64,000 bases of DNA from Colius striatus. Taxonomy: Eukaryota; Chordata; Aves; Coliiformes; Coliidae. The stretch lies in the NCBI RefSeq assembly GCF_028858725.1, contig NC_084790.1:2548001-2612000 (forward strand), in the 5' to 3' direction. Below the pieces are notes generated by a model. That model did not search any database. It worked only from the letters and a program-made list of their open reading frames with translations, and was not told where the DNA came from. Made by a program: the position numbers and the translations under genes. Positions 12,180 to 23,100 of this stretch are shown here, in pieces (the stretch's first letter is position 1; each line of letters opens with the position of its first letter).

Positions 12180-12425
12180 GGCACCACGAGGACATGGGCA
12201 CAAGTTGCCCCAGGGGAGGTTTAGATTGGACATCAGGAAGAACTTTTTTACCAAGCAGGAGGTTATGAAGCACTGGAGAGGGCTGCCCAGGGAGGTGGTG
12301 GAGTCCCCGTCCCTGGAGATACTCAAAAGCTGCCCACATGAGGTGCTGAGGGAGATGGTTTAGTTTAGTGATGGGCCTGGCAGCGTGAGGGGTTGGACTC
12401 GATGAGCTTAAAGGTCTGCAAACCC
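12180..12425 (+). mobile_element. CR1-type retroelement 3' end
   Basis: Contains ACAAGTTGCCCCAGGGGAGG, TTGGACATCAGGAAGAAC, GGCTGCCCAGGGAGGTGGTG and finally GGGTTGGACTCGATGAGCTT, the usual order at the end of avian CR1-like LINEs. It is 5'-truncated. Confidence 0.75.
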
Positions 12426-12429
12426 ATCA

Positions 12430-12720
12430 CAAACACCCTTCTCATTCTCCTCTCCACTTTGCATTTCAAAGCTCCACCTGGCTTAAGGGCTACAAGCTGA
12501 GAGGTACAAGGTGCACATGATGTAGAAGCTGTCAGTCGCAGGAGTTGCTGGCCCCTGACATGGAAATGCTGCCTGGCAGCAGCATCTGCTCACAGATGGG
12601 CATCTGTCTCAGCAGCACAGCACACTGTGTTCCTGCAGATGCAGTGAAAACAGAGCCACTTGTCCTTGAAGGAAGCATCTGTGTGCATGGGGAGAACAAC
12701 AAACTGACTTCCAAGTCTGA
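12430..12720. other. unique sequence just outside the array
   Basis: No gene recognised. Homology with the array spacers begins at about 12721 (ATGGTATC.TCATGT.CAGGG); this marks the left limit of the tandem duplication. Confidence 0.4.
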
Positions 12721-14744
12721 ATGGTATCCTCATGTACAGGGAAAAAAAACCTCACAACAACCCCATGGAAATGTGGTGACATTTGTTGGGAAAAAGGAGG
12801 ACACAAGAGGCCTCCAATTCATAACTGCAGTTCAATACTTGCCAAGCTTTCTACGGTTGACGAGAGACCTCCAAAGGAACCGCAGAATCCATGACATGAA
12901 ATTCCAGCGGGAAGACTCATTGATTTCCCATGAAACTCTCATTTCTCGTTCTTCAGTTCCTTTCAGGGGAAATCTGTTCCTCCCCCATACACACACACTG
13001 TTTGTGTCGTGTGTCATCTTGGTCTAAAAGAGCATGCTCTCCATCAACCGGATCAACACAAATGTCTGGGCTTCACTAAAGGCCTGAAACGATCACGACA
13101 GATGTCTTCTGGAGCTTTGGCTCTGCTGGTCTGCCCAGTGGCCTACTCCAAACTGCAGTGCAGCCTCACTTGGCCAGGGAGTGTCTAAACTGAGGGCAAG
13201 GGCAGCGAAATGGGGGCATAGTGGCAACTTTGGGATCTGCTTAAAAATATTCTTGAAAACATTGCCAAAGATGCTGGTTGAGATCTTTCCCTTTCTTGTT
13301 TTTCACGGCAGCTTCTGCTGCAAATAGGTTTGGAAACGCCTGGTGTTTCCAGGTAGAGAATTCTGGTCGTTTCTGAAGGGAAATGGGCCCCAGATTGCTT
13401 TTTGGGGGTTTTTTTTGTGGTAAATCTGGTACGCTGTCTGTGCTACAGTAACAGAGCGGCCCAGTGCCTGGGTTCTCACAGCTGTACAGTTCTTGATAGG
13501 AAAAGGTGAACCGATCAAAACACTCCCAAACGCTGCAGTCTTTGTTTTCCTGGGTGGGTGTATTTCTTTGGAACTGCTCTCCACAGTTTCTCAGGCAGGA
13601 TGCCTTGGCTCAGTTTCTAGTCCCTCTTGTATGAAAAACCCATTTTTTAAGGAAAGTCTTAAGGAGATGTGGTTTAGGCCCATCAGGGAACAAAGAGCAT
13701 GACTAGCCTGGAGTACCAAAGAGGCTGAGAATTGCTCAAGGCCAGGGAGAGCTTAATTGCCACTTCAGGTGCAGGACAAAACAGAGCAGGCTACTGGGTT
13801 TGGGGAAGAAAGCAGGAAATAATGTAATGCAACATCAACTAAAACATACCCCCAAAACCCAAAACATAACCAAGATCAAACAACACACAGGAATACAACA
13901 ATGAAGAGTCCGACCAGCCTTTTGAAGAACACCTTCTTGCCACACCTCCCCTCTTCCCGGGATCTTTACCTCGTCCCTCCTTGAACAGTTGGGGGGTGGG
14001 CGGGGCGGGGAGTGGGGGTTTCAGGCAGTCTATACCCGATGGCTTCTGCCCATTGTCCCTCCTCTCAGGACAGGTGGGCTCCGCACCCATCCTCCCTGCA
14101 AGTCCTTGGGGTAACTCACACACAGGGCAGCCCTGCGTGGGCTGCTGCGACGCGCACTTATCCCAAAGGCTGCAGCTCCTCTTTGCCTCTCGTGTGGGGC
14201 TGCTCTGGGCCCGCAGGCTCTCCAACACAGCCTGGGCCATGGCCGTCTCCCCACACAGTCCCTCGCCCGTCCGGGCTCACTCACACGGAGCTGCTGGTAA
14301 CTCTCGGTCCTGCCATGGGTCTCCATAGGTTGCAGGGGCACAGCTTCATTCTCGCCACGGCTTGCGGAGGGGTCTCTGGTCTATTGCTTCTCCTTCCTTC
14401 CTCCTTCTCTGGCTGAAGGGCCTGCATGGTCGCCTCCACCTTGTATCGCTCTGACACCTCCCACCAGCACTTCAAATTCCCCTCCCCTAAATAGTGCTGG
14501 CAGAGGCGCCAGATTGGCCCAGCCGGGCCGGAGGTGCGTGTGAACCCAGGAGCCGGGGGGGAGAGTCTGCAAACTCTTTACCGGGTCTTCAGTGCAACTC
14601 GCTCCCCCTGTTACTAAGCCAAAAGCTGCTCCTTGCTAAACCAGAACACCGACAAACAGAAATAAATGGCAGTGTCATGACAAGGGAAGACACACCGGGT
14701 TTAATCTTCACATAGTGTCCATTTGAGCAGAAATGGATGGCTCT

Positions 14745-15418
14745 TGTCGAGGAGTGGTTAAGGGAGAATGGACACGGATCCCAGGGTATAATGTTAGGCC
14801 CGATGGGGCAAGGCAATCTGAGTTCTAGTTATATGAATTTAATGCACAATCAAGACCAGAGTCAGAGCCATGGTTAAAGCAGTTGCTGTCATGTAGACAG
14901 CAGGCCGCTTTCTGCTCCTTCGAGGTCAGGCTGTTTTCAGCTAACGAGCTAACAGTTCAAGGCGGAAAACAACTTCGGAGAAAAACAAGATGGGAAAATG
15001 TGAGGGAGCTTGAAACCGCAAGTAGGATGAACATAAGAATGTAATCTATTAGCTGCTGTTGCTGAGCTAGCTTTGAAGCTGCTGTGTATATAAGTTAGAG
15101 CCTGCTCTCAATAAAGAAGAAGATTTCTGCTGTCACTCACATTGAGTAGGACTGATTTCTTCCCACCCAGCTGAGAATCGGACCCTGGGTTGATCGCCGC
15201 ATGAAGTAGGCTTGGAGCTGGTTGTTCAGGCTTCAAGCCTGGGTGTTTCAGGCTTTGAGCCTGGGTGTTTCAGACTTAGAGTCTGGTTTCAGACTTTGAG
15301 TCTGGTTTCAGGCTTCGAGCCTGGTTTCAGGCTTCGAGCCTGGGTTTTTCAGACTTAGAGTCTGGGTTGCAGACTTCGAGTCTGGTTTTTCAGGCCAAGA
15401 GCCGAAAACTTTGCGGCA
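14745..15418 (+). mobile_element. solo LTR, copy 1 spacer only, with hairpin-repeat U5
   Basis: Starts TGTCGAGG and ends GCGGCA, flanked by GGCTCT (14739-14744) and GCCTCT (15419-15424). The empty site in the other two spacers reads ATGGATGCCTCTGG, so this is a 6-base target-site duplication with one later change. A TATA box (GTATATAAG, about 15087) and AATAAA (about 15110) place the promoter and R region. The remaining U5, about 300 bases, carries eight tandem stem-loops (15225-15395). A 6-base duplication fits ERVK/alpharetrovirus-like integration. No internal genes. Confidence 0.88.
15225..15395 (+). repeat. eight tandem hairpins in LTR U5
   Basis: Eight units of the form CAG(G/A)CT-NNN(N)-AG(C/T)CTGG. 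Four have CAGGCT paired with AGCCTG and four have CAGACT paired with AGTCTG. Whenever the fifth-arm base changes from G to A its partner changes from C to T, so all stems stay fully paired. A ninth degenerate unit (CAGGCCAAGAGCCG) follows. Confidence 0.85.
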
Positions 15419-15531
15419 GCCTCTGCTGCTTCTGCAGGAGAAGAATGATAGGAGATATCACAGGAGAGCAGGGGAAGCACCGGGGAATCCATGTCTAAGA
15501 GACGTTGTGGGTTTGGGCCTGTTGTTGCAGC

Positions 15532-15537
15532 TTTATT
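15532..15537 (-). terminator. polyadenylation signal AATAAA, gene copy 1
   Basis: TTTATT on the plus strand, about 45 bases past the stop codon at 15581-15583; cleavage is expected about 15-25 bases further left. The same signal is kept at 25883-25888 and 34706-34711 for copies 2 and 3 and is absent from units 4-7. Confidence 0.8.
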
Positions 15538-15580
15538 AAAGGACAGAGGTTCCCTGAGGCAAGCTGCAGCTCTGCCCAGC

Positions 15581-18500
15581 TCATTGGAAGTACTTCAGCA
15601 CTCCCAGCCTCCATCTTGATCTCAACTGCTCCCTCGCAGAGCTCAGGCTGAAGCTGGTCTGAAGCGCCAGGGACCGGATGGCGGGTTCGTTGTCTTCAAG
15701 AGACACGCGACGAAGAGCTGTGAGCGGAAGCAAGAGAGCCCAGATGAAGGCCCGTGTCTGCAGAGCCCCCCAGGCATCCCCTCCAGACCTTGCTCCCTAC
15801 TCACCACTGTGGACCTCAGACATCTTCTCCTGGCTTTGGCCCCTCAGTCCGGCGAGCCCTAGGCACAGAGCATGGTCAGACCTCCCGCTGCCAGCAGCGC
15901 AGCTCCCGGCCCTGCCCCAGGCCTCCTGCCCCTCCTGCCGTCCCGTCCCAGGGCTGGCCCCGGGGAAGCCCAGGGACCACAGCGGCCGGCACTGAGCAAG
16001 GCGGCCACCACGGCCAGCGGCCCAGGGTGGTTCCTGGCCACCAGCACAGCGTCAGGGACAGGGGCTGGGCTCCCGAAAGAGGGACCGCGGGGGCTGTGGC
16101 TCACCGATGAACCTGACGGCCGCCTCTCGCAACGGGGCCTGAGGATCCTGCAGGTACGGCAGGCTCTGGTTCAGGTACCCTTCAGTCCCACGTTTGTCCT
16201 TCACCAGCTGGGGAGAACAGGAGTGTTTGGGCACGTGACACAGTCACTCTGCTTGCCCAGAGCGGAGCCTTCTGCCAGTACCCCCACATTGCTGATACCC
16301 CTCTCTCCCTCCCTCCTGCAGGGAGCTCCTGCTCACATTCTGCTCCTGCACACAGGGCACCCTTAAGGATGTAGCTGCAGGCTGTGGGCTCCAGGCTGCA
16401 GCAGGGCAGGCCAGGCACAGCTGCACAGCCCACGGCCCAGAGCTGGGGAGGGGGTAGCCCTCATCCAGCATGGGTCCTGGGGCTTGGGGGCCGTCCTCAC
16501 CAAGAACTCTCCAATCCTCTCTGTCTCCTCACTCTGCACCAGGCGTCTGAGCCCTTTCCACCTGAGGAGCTCTGCTGCCGTGACCAGGGCATCTCCAGAG
16601 GCCTGCAGAAGAGCAGAAGCTGGGAGATGGGCTCCCGGCCTGGGGATGGGGACCGAGCATCCCCCTTTGCTTGGGTTTGTTCCTGGGGTCATCCTGCCTT
16701 TGGGAAGCCAGGGCATACCCAGCCCAAACATCAGAGGCTGTCTTGCCTGCATCGCTGCCTGGCCTGGAAACCCCTACCTGGGCCACACTCTGGCTTTGGT
16801 CGCTCATACTGAAGAGGAGTGGGACTAAGCCCCTTCGCACTTTCTTCTTCATCTGGCTCTTGTGCTTGCCTGTCACAATCTTCATCAGGTCTCTGAAGAC
16901 GCTGATGGAGAGCTCTCTCAGCCGGCTCAGCCCCTGGGAGGGAGAAACACGGTTGGACTGGAGCAACAGCTGCTCTGGCCACCGTGAGCGGAAGCGTGAG
17001 CACGGCTGGTGTGCGGGGAGCTGCTGCAGGGTGGGATTCTGCAGCCGGGAGCTGAGCGCCAGAGCTGCAGCTGCTGCAGGGCTGAACGGCCCCGGGCTCA
17101 TCCAAGGCCCCTCGAGAGGTCTCCCTCGGGCAATGCCCGTGCCTCCGTGTGCTCTCCCAGTCTCCACAAGCCCTACACTGCCTGCACCAGGCGTGGGAGG
17201 GCAGAGCTGCCCACAGACAGGCTGAGGGGAGGAGAAGGCCCTGGCGTGAGTGCCGCTGGCAGGGCTGGTCTGAAGGGCAGCAGTGGCTGCCCGGTGCCCA
17301 TCTGCGGCGCGAGCTCAGGCTCCCACGTTGGCCTTACCTCGACAAAGAAGGGCAGGAGCTGCTCGGCCAGCTGCACGGCGATGGGGCCAGCCTCCTTCTT
17401 CTTCAGTTGACCCATTACCTTGTGCAAGAGCAGCAGCGCTTTCACCCGGAGCTCTGCATTGGCAGCCCGCAGCAGCTGCATCACGTCTGGCAGCAAGGCC
17501 TGCATTTGTCTGGCCTGGACAAGAAAAAGCATTTCCTTGGTGTGAAGAGCTCCATGCCTGGGAAGCTCCCCGGGCAGTCCCCGGGCACCACCGTGACCAG
17601 AGGGCGTTTGGAGCGGTCATCCCGCCGCCTGACCGCCAGCCAAGGCCAAGCCACCACCTCACTCTCTGGCCCAGCCCCCGGCTGCCCACGTGGCTCCCCT
17701 TGGCCGTAGCCCCGCTCACCATCTCTGCTCTCTCCGACAGCGTGATGAGGCCGGTGAGCGCCAGGGAGGCCACGGTCAGGCTGGTGTGCCGCAGGAACGG
17801 CCAGGCCTTGTACATTGGAGCAAACTCCCCCTCTTTGAAATGGTCCTCTGCCAGCAGCTGAAAAAAGCCCAGCGAGGAGAGAGTAGCAGAGCTGGCGGGG
17901 CTCCCCGCCGCGTGCAGCTCATGGTTCCCCCCGAGGACAAGGGCACTGGGGCTTCCGCTGGTAACTCACAGCCAAGCAAGCGATCCAGGTGTCGTCTGAG
18001 GTGCTGCCAAAGAGCCTGGACTGCTGGTTCCGGAGCCTGGTGTGGAGCTCCTTCAAAACCTTCAGCAGAGTCTGCGGGATGGAGAATATCACCTCCCACA
18101 TGGCCATGCTGCTGCTGCAAGGCCAAGCGTGCCGTCAGCAGGGCTGCCTTGGCCGCAGCAGCGTGGCCCGGGTCAGCCCCGTGGCACGTAGCCCCTATCC
18201 CTGGCTCGGGGTGGCCTGGGCAGGTGGCAGGAGCAGGCTGAGGAGGGGTTTGTGCCCCGTGAGGCTGGGAAGAGCGTGCTGGCGGGGATCTGGGCTGGCT
18301 TGGCCACTTTTGGATGCCATCCTGGGCTGGAAAGCGTCGGGGAATGGAGGGCCCTACTCCTAGGGGCTGTCCCACAGTATTCCTGCCTGGCTCTGGCAGC
18401 CAGGGAGTCTGCCAGCCCCTCTGCCCTGGGGAGGGAACATAGCTGCCGGGGCCAGTACCTGTCTCCTGATGCAGGCATCTCCAGCAGCGCCGTGACAACA

Positions 18501-21500
18501 GCCTTGGGGTTCCTGTCAGTCATGTGCAGGAGCAGAGAGTCCAGGCTCTGTCGGGCTGGTGCCGTGTGGATGCGTCCCAGGTTCTTGTGGATGCAGCTGA
18601 CGATCTCTGGCACCTGGAGGAGACACGGGGGAGGGGGATGCTGTCGCTGCTGTGCAGCCATTCCCTCGGCTGCCCTTCCAGTCCCTCTCTGCTGCCTGCA
18701 GGTGGCTTCAGGTGCCCGAGACATCCAGCTTTGGGTGCAAGGGAGCAAGGAGCAAGGCCTGCCAGGGCTGAAGGGCAGGGCAGTCCAGCCGCAGACCACT
18801 TACATTCACATGCCAGAAGTCGTGGACTGTCAGGGCCGCATCCAGTACGCTGCTGCCCAGCTCCTTTTCATAGATGTTCACGTCCCCCAGCACATTGATG
18901 ATGGCGAGGAAGACGTCAGACTTCTCAGAAGGCTGGAGGTATTTTCCAAAGGCCTATGGGAGAAGGAAGGGAGCGAAGACATGTCACACTGAGTGCCCTC
19001 CCTGCTGCTGCTGCAGAAAGCTGGGGCGTGCTGGTGGCCAGAGGGCTGGAGCTGCTGCGGGGACGCTGGAGTGCAGCCCTGGCATTGTCCCTGTTGAGGG
19101 ACGGCAGAAACCCTCTCAGCAGGGGCAGCGAGGCCAGGTCAGCCCCACTGATGCTGGATGCCTTTGCTCACACGCATCCCCGCTGCTGCCGTGGACGAGC
19201 ATCTCAGTAAGGGACCAGCAGCCCAGTACCTTGCTGATGTGACTGATGCTGGGCGAAGAGCGCAAGGAGGTGACCTCAGCTGCCCAGTCCTCTTGCAGCT
19301 TGGTGTTACCTGCTGGCAGGTCCATGCCTAAAAAGCAAGCCCAACACAAAAGAGTCACCAAGGCCCAGCAGCAGCCTCGGCAGCAAGCTCAACAAAGGCT
19401 GAAATGGGCACAGGGTGTGCGGAGGCACGCAGCCCCACCACAGCTCCTCTTACGCTTTTGCTGACAGTTGAGTATAAACAGGAAGCAAAGAGCCTCCAAA
19501 GCCAGATGCCGGGTCTCTTCTTCCCTGAGCGACATGAGGAAGAGGAGACGTCCCAGCAGCTGTCCAAGGACTGGGATCTGGGTCTTGCTGCAGGGGGCAC
19601 GTCCGTCCTCATTTTGAACGGCCTGGGCAAGGGCGGCAAAGGAGAAGAAGGGCTGAGGGCAGGCACCTGCCTGCGACTCACGCCCTGAACCCCAGCCAGA
19701 GCGTGCCCAGGGCTGGATGCAGGAGAGTCAGAGTCTCTCAGAGCAGCTCGGCTGGGCAGCAGCCCTGCGCAGGGAGAGCTGCCAGGCCTGGGCTCCCGCC
19801 ATGCTCCCGAGGCACAGCCACCCAGCACGCACTGGGGGAAGAACTGGCTCCTGGCGAGGAGGAAGGGGGCTGGGGATAGAAGCCCATGGGAAACGGAGAG
19901 GCCAAGACCTGCTGTTGCTTCAGCACAGAGGCTGGCGGAGCACCCAGGCCTGTGCCCAGCCCCGCTGCACAGGCGCCTCTCAACTGCAGGCTGCACCAGG
20001 GTGCAGGGAGCAGGAGATGGCCTGGCTGGTGACAACCTGGTCCTTACCTCCAGCAAAGAAGAGTTGGCCAGCCACTGGATCAGCACATAGATCCGCCCCA
20101 CGGTCCTCTGGCGCACAGCAGCTGTGTCGGAGCTGGTGAAAGGCAGCAGCGTCTGCAAAGGGAGAGAGAGAGAGAGAGGCTGCTGGTGTGCCCTGGGAGC
20201 AGACACCTCCGCCAGCAGAAGCAGCACTGCTCAGCTCCTGGGCTGGACTCGCACAGCCCATCAAGGCTTCCTCAGATATCGAGCAAAGCCTGTACTGGGC
20301 TTCCTGCCCCTGGGTTCCCTTGCAGGTTTGGGACAAGTCCCCCCGGGGCAAGTCTGTGCCCAGGCAAGTAGACAGGCGCCACGCTCTACAGCCACTGTGC
20401 TGCAGAAGAGCCTGGTGGGCAGCCCCAGGCTACCCAAGGGAGGTGGGCTCCCTGCCTGCAGCACGCTCCCTCCCAGTCCCATGGCACTGCTGTGGGGACC
20501 ATCCACTTGAGAGAGGACAATCCCTTCTCTCCAGGGCAGGGAAGGGACCCCGTTTGCACAGCTCTGACCTGGAAGATGGTCTGCAGCTCCTTACTGAGGC
20601 TGGAGGCAGAGCAGCTGCGCAACATCGTCTCCAGCATGGTGTCCATAGCCTCCAGGGTCTGCAAGGGAGACAGAGAGTAGTGGCAGTGTTCCCTGCTGTT
20701 CCTCTCACCCCCAGGAGGCCCAGCGGGGCCTGGCGGTGCCCAGAACAGCCCCAGGGGCAGACGATGTGGCCCAGCCTACAGGAAGGGCCCGAAGGGAGGA
20801 GGGTGGGAAAGCAAAGCCGAGAGCCAGCCTGCCCTGCCTCGCATCTCTGGTCCTGTCGCAGCATGGGGTGCTGTCAGAGACCAGCTCTTTCCAGGACGAT
20901 GAAGGACAGGCGGACCACTGCTCTTAGGGCAAGTGACAGTTTATTGCTTCTTCTTATGCTCTTTTTATAGTCAGTACATATCGCAAAGGTCATCAGTATA
21001 GGTTAACAAACAATATGAGTACGTATATTTTCTATATGCTACAAATCAATCAAATGTTATCTACAAAATTTATGGTACTGTTTACTACATTTTTGTGATA
21101 TATGTTCCGTGGCTACAAGACATCTGGTGTCTTTATCATTGTTGTGTATACAGGATGTTTTTGCTTAAGTTAGGGGCTTTGTTTAAGGAGCCAACCCTTT
21201 CAGGCAGGCTTCCTTAGAAAAGATTAACCCTTACCAGGCAAATCCTTTCGAGGGCCATTCTACCCTTTCAGGCAGATTGGTCTCATCAGGGTGGACACAG
21301 AGCAGCCCAGAGGGCTCCCATGGCTCACCCAGCTCTCACCTTGTTGTAGAGGGATGTGTCCAGGTCCCGCATTTCCTCTTGTGCAGGAAGCCTCAAGACA
21401 CTCCTGAAGCAGGCGTTGAGGAGGCTTTCCTTTTGGTCCTCCGGCACCCCCTGCACCAAGCTGCAAAGGAGAGAGAGAGTGGGGCCGGTCGTCACGCTGG

Positions 21501-22640
21501 GGCTGGGAGCAGCACCCTAAGGCCTGGTGCAGGCAGACACGGAGCTGCAGGGAAGGGCCCCCCCAGGACGGGTGGGCAGGTACCTCAGTTCGGCAAGGGC
21601 GAGCATGGCTTCCTGCCGCACCGCTGTCTGCAGTTGGGTCCAGGACTCCTCTTTCAGCAGTGCCTGCAGAGCACAGCTGCAATGGGACCGGGCAGCTGCC
21701 AGCACCCAGTGCCACCAGCCCTTCACCCTGCCCAAGTGCTGTGCTCACAAGCTTCCAGGGCCAGGGGTCCTTGCCCCCTTCCCCAGAGCCACTGGCTGTC
21801 CCTTCACCTTGATTTTCTCTGCCAGCTTGCAGCTGTTGCACAAGACATCCAGGCCCCGGGTCAGGCCACGTGCCTTGGCACTTCTGCACAGGGTGCGGAC
21901 GCTGTCGAGGAACTTCACCTTCTGTTCCTCATCCTGGCAGCAGAGAGACAAGCAGGGAGCATGAGAGGGAGGCACCCAGAGTCAGCAGGCCCAGAGCGCT
22001 GGGCGTGCAGTGCTGGGTGGGAGAGCTGGGAGAAGCAGCTCTGCCCAGCCAGCGTGCCTCTGGCAGCCCAGCAGGAGAGCCCCCAGCAGCAGCCTCTGGC
22101 ACAGCCTCCTGCCCTGGCAAAGGCCGCACTTACCTCTCCTGGGCTGCTGACAAAGCCCCACATGAAGTCCAGCGTTTCCTGCTCCTCTCTGTACACGGGT
22201 AGCCAGGAGGCATCTAAGAAAGGAGAAAAGCAGGCAGGGCTGTAGTCAGGGCAGGAAAGGGCCCTGTCCCACAACATCGCTGCCTGCAGCTAGTCTCTGC
22301 CCCGCAGCAGCAGCTGGGTGTCCCCTGTTCTCCCCTGCCTCGGGACAGGCTGTGCTGGGGCCAGCTCCAGGCCCTGAGCAGCCCCAGCATTCGGGCAGTG
22401 CCGTGCCCAGCCACCACGGGACCCCCTTCTGCCAGCGTGCCGGGGAACCGTGCTGCTGGCATCAAGCCTGGTGTGCTGCCCGGCCCCAGCCCTGCCCAGA
22501 GCAGCAGGGCCCCTCTCTCACCCAACTGCAGGGCCTGCACCAGGAACATCTTCTGGGGCTGCTGTGAGGAGCTGCTCTCCTGGCCAGCCCCATCGCCCTG
22601 CCAGGCCATGCTGGAGCAGCCAAGGAGCTTCATAATCATC
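15581..22640 (-). CDS. MROH-like (maestro HEAT-like repeat) protein, array copy 1, complete
   Basis: Coding exons, 5' to 3': 22640-22522, 22213-22134, 21933-21808, 21663-21584, 21460-21340, 20658-20569, 20152-20048, 19622-19454, 19327-19230, 18953-18804, 18613-18459, about 18108-17970 (a triple CAG acceptor allows 0-2 extra Ser), 17857-17720, 17514-17338, 16933-16778, 16602-16501, 16207-16105, 15858-15805, 15717-15581. All have AG/GT borders and every phase fits, giving about 765 residues. It is an all-helical HEAT-repeat scaffold with typical MROH segments such as PVLGQLLGRLLFLMSLREEE, VFRDLMKIVTGKHKSQMKKK and ALLLLHKVMGQLKKKEAG. No signal peptide, membrane segment or enzyme motif; likely intracellular. 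The family's biochemical role is largely unknown. The first ATG is taken at 22639-22637 (MIMKLLGCS); an upstream exon cannot be excluded. Intron 5 carries a copy-specific LTR. Confidence 0.85.
20161..20180 (-). repeat. (GA/CT)n microsatellite forming a splice-acceptor pyrimidine tract
   Basis: CT repeats on the minus strand sit directly before the acceptor of the exon starting TLLPFTSS. The same tract recurs at about 29464, 39310, 45004, 50730, 56441 and 62166 with different lengths, shortest in copy 3. Confidence 0.75.
20871..21288 (-). mobile_element. solo LTR inserted in intron 5 of gene copy 1
   Basis: The other copies read GCATGGGGTGGACACAG at this point. Here 418 bases split the site with GGGTG on both sides (20866-20870 and 21289-21293), a 5-base target-site duplication. 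On the minus strand the element starts TGATGAG, has a TATA box (ACTATAAAAAGAG) and AATAAA (plus about 20941-20946), and ends CTGACA plus one base. Orientation is the same as the host gene, so its promoter and poly(A) signal could act on that gene. Confidence 0.9.
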
Positions 22641-22884
22641 CTGCGGGATGAGGCCAAGGGGGGGGGAGGGCAGGGGCTGCCGGCGAAAGACGCAGGCTGC
22701 ACTTGCTGGCCCCTCGCTGGGCTCCTCCTGCCCTGTCCCGTCGCTGTCCTGTCGGACACTGCAGGCTGGGTGCTGCAGCCGTGCTAAGCAGCTGCAGAGC
22801 AGGGTCATGTCACTGGGGCAGGGGCTGTTGGTCGGCCATGAGGGCTCCTGGTAGCCCTGAGACACTGGCTACCAGTTGGCGCTG

Positions 22885-23100
22885 GGCTGTCACTGCCCTG
22901 GGCCCGTCCTCCTCTGAGGTGATTCTGCCTCTGATTGGCTGTCACTGCTGTGGACTGGGCCCGCCCTCCTCTGAGGTGATTCTGCCTCTGATTGGCTGTC
23001 ACTGCCCTGGGCCCGCCCTCCTCTGAGGTGATTCTGCCTCTGATTGGCTGCCGCTCACACGTCAATCACGGCTGTGTCCCCCTCCTTCACTGCCATTGGC
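22885..23100 (-). promoter_or_regulatory. promoter of gene copy 1: tandem CCAAT/GC-box repeats
   Basis: Three tandem units (22885-22936, 22937-22993, 22994-23045) each give, on the minus strand, CCAATCAGAGG (NF-Y type) and a GGAGGGCGGGCCC-type GC box. A fourth CCAAT lies at 23099-23095, with a CRE-like half site near 23060. Placement is 250-450 bases upstream of the first coding exon and CCAAT boxes face the gene. No TATA box seen. The transcription start is not located. Confidence 0.7.

Larger units (their letters stand above)
12721..15500. repeat. array spacer, copy 1 (3' of gene copy 1)
   Basis: Homologous to about 23740-25850 and 32563-34680. It holds no recognised gene. The part around 14440-14720, read on the minus strand, has features of an ERV leader (GGAGCAGCTTTTGGCTTAGT, TGGCGCCTCTGCC), so some of the spacer may be retroviral in origin; this is tentative. 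It differs from the other spacers by a 674-base LTR insertion at 14745. A frame of about 93 residues repeated in all three copies (minus, around 13303-13584) has no family features. Confidence 0.7.

Noticed and set aside
11475-12224. 249-residue plus-strand open frame in the CpG island
   Set aside because: Composition-driven (Pro/Arg/Ala rich), runs into a CR1 tail, no recognisable domain.
13493-13702. 69-residue frame conserved in all three spacers
   Set aside because: Conservation is expected from recent duplication of the whole spacer; no codon-type bias in the few differences and no family match.
15225-15395. Regularly spaced palindromic repeats suggestive of a CRISPR array
   Set aside because: Host is a vertebrate, spacing is only a few bases with no unique spacers, and the units lie inside a defined LTR.
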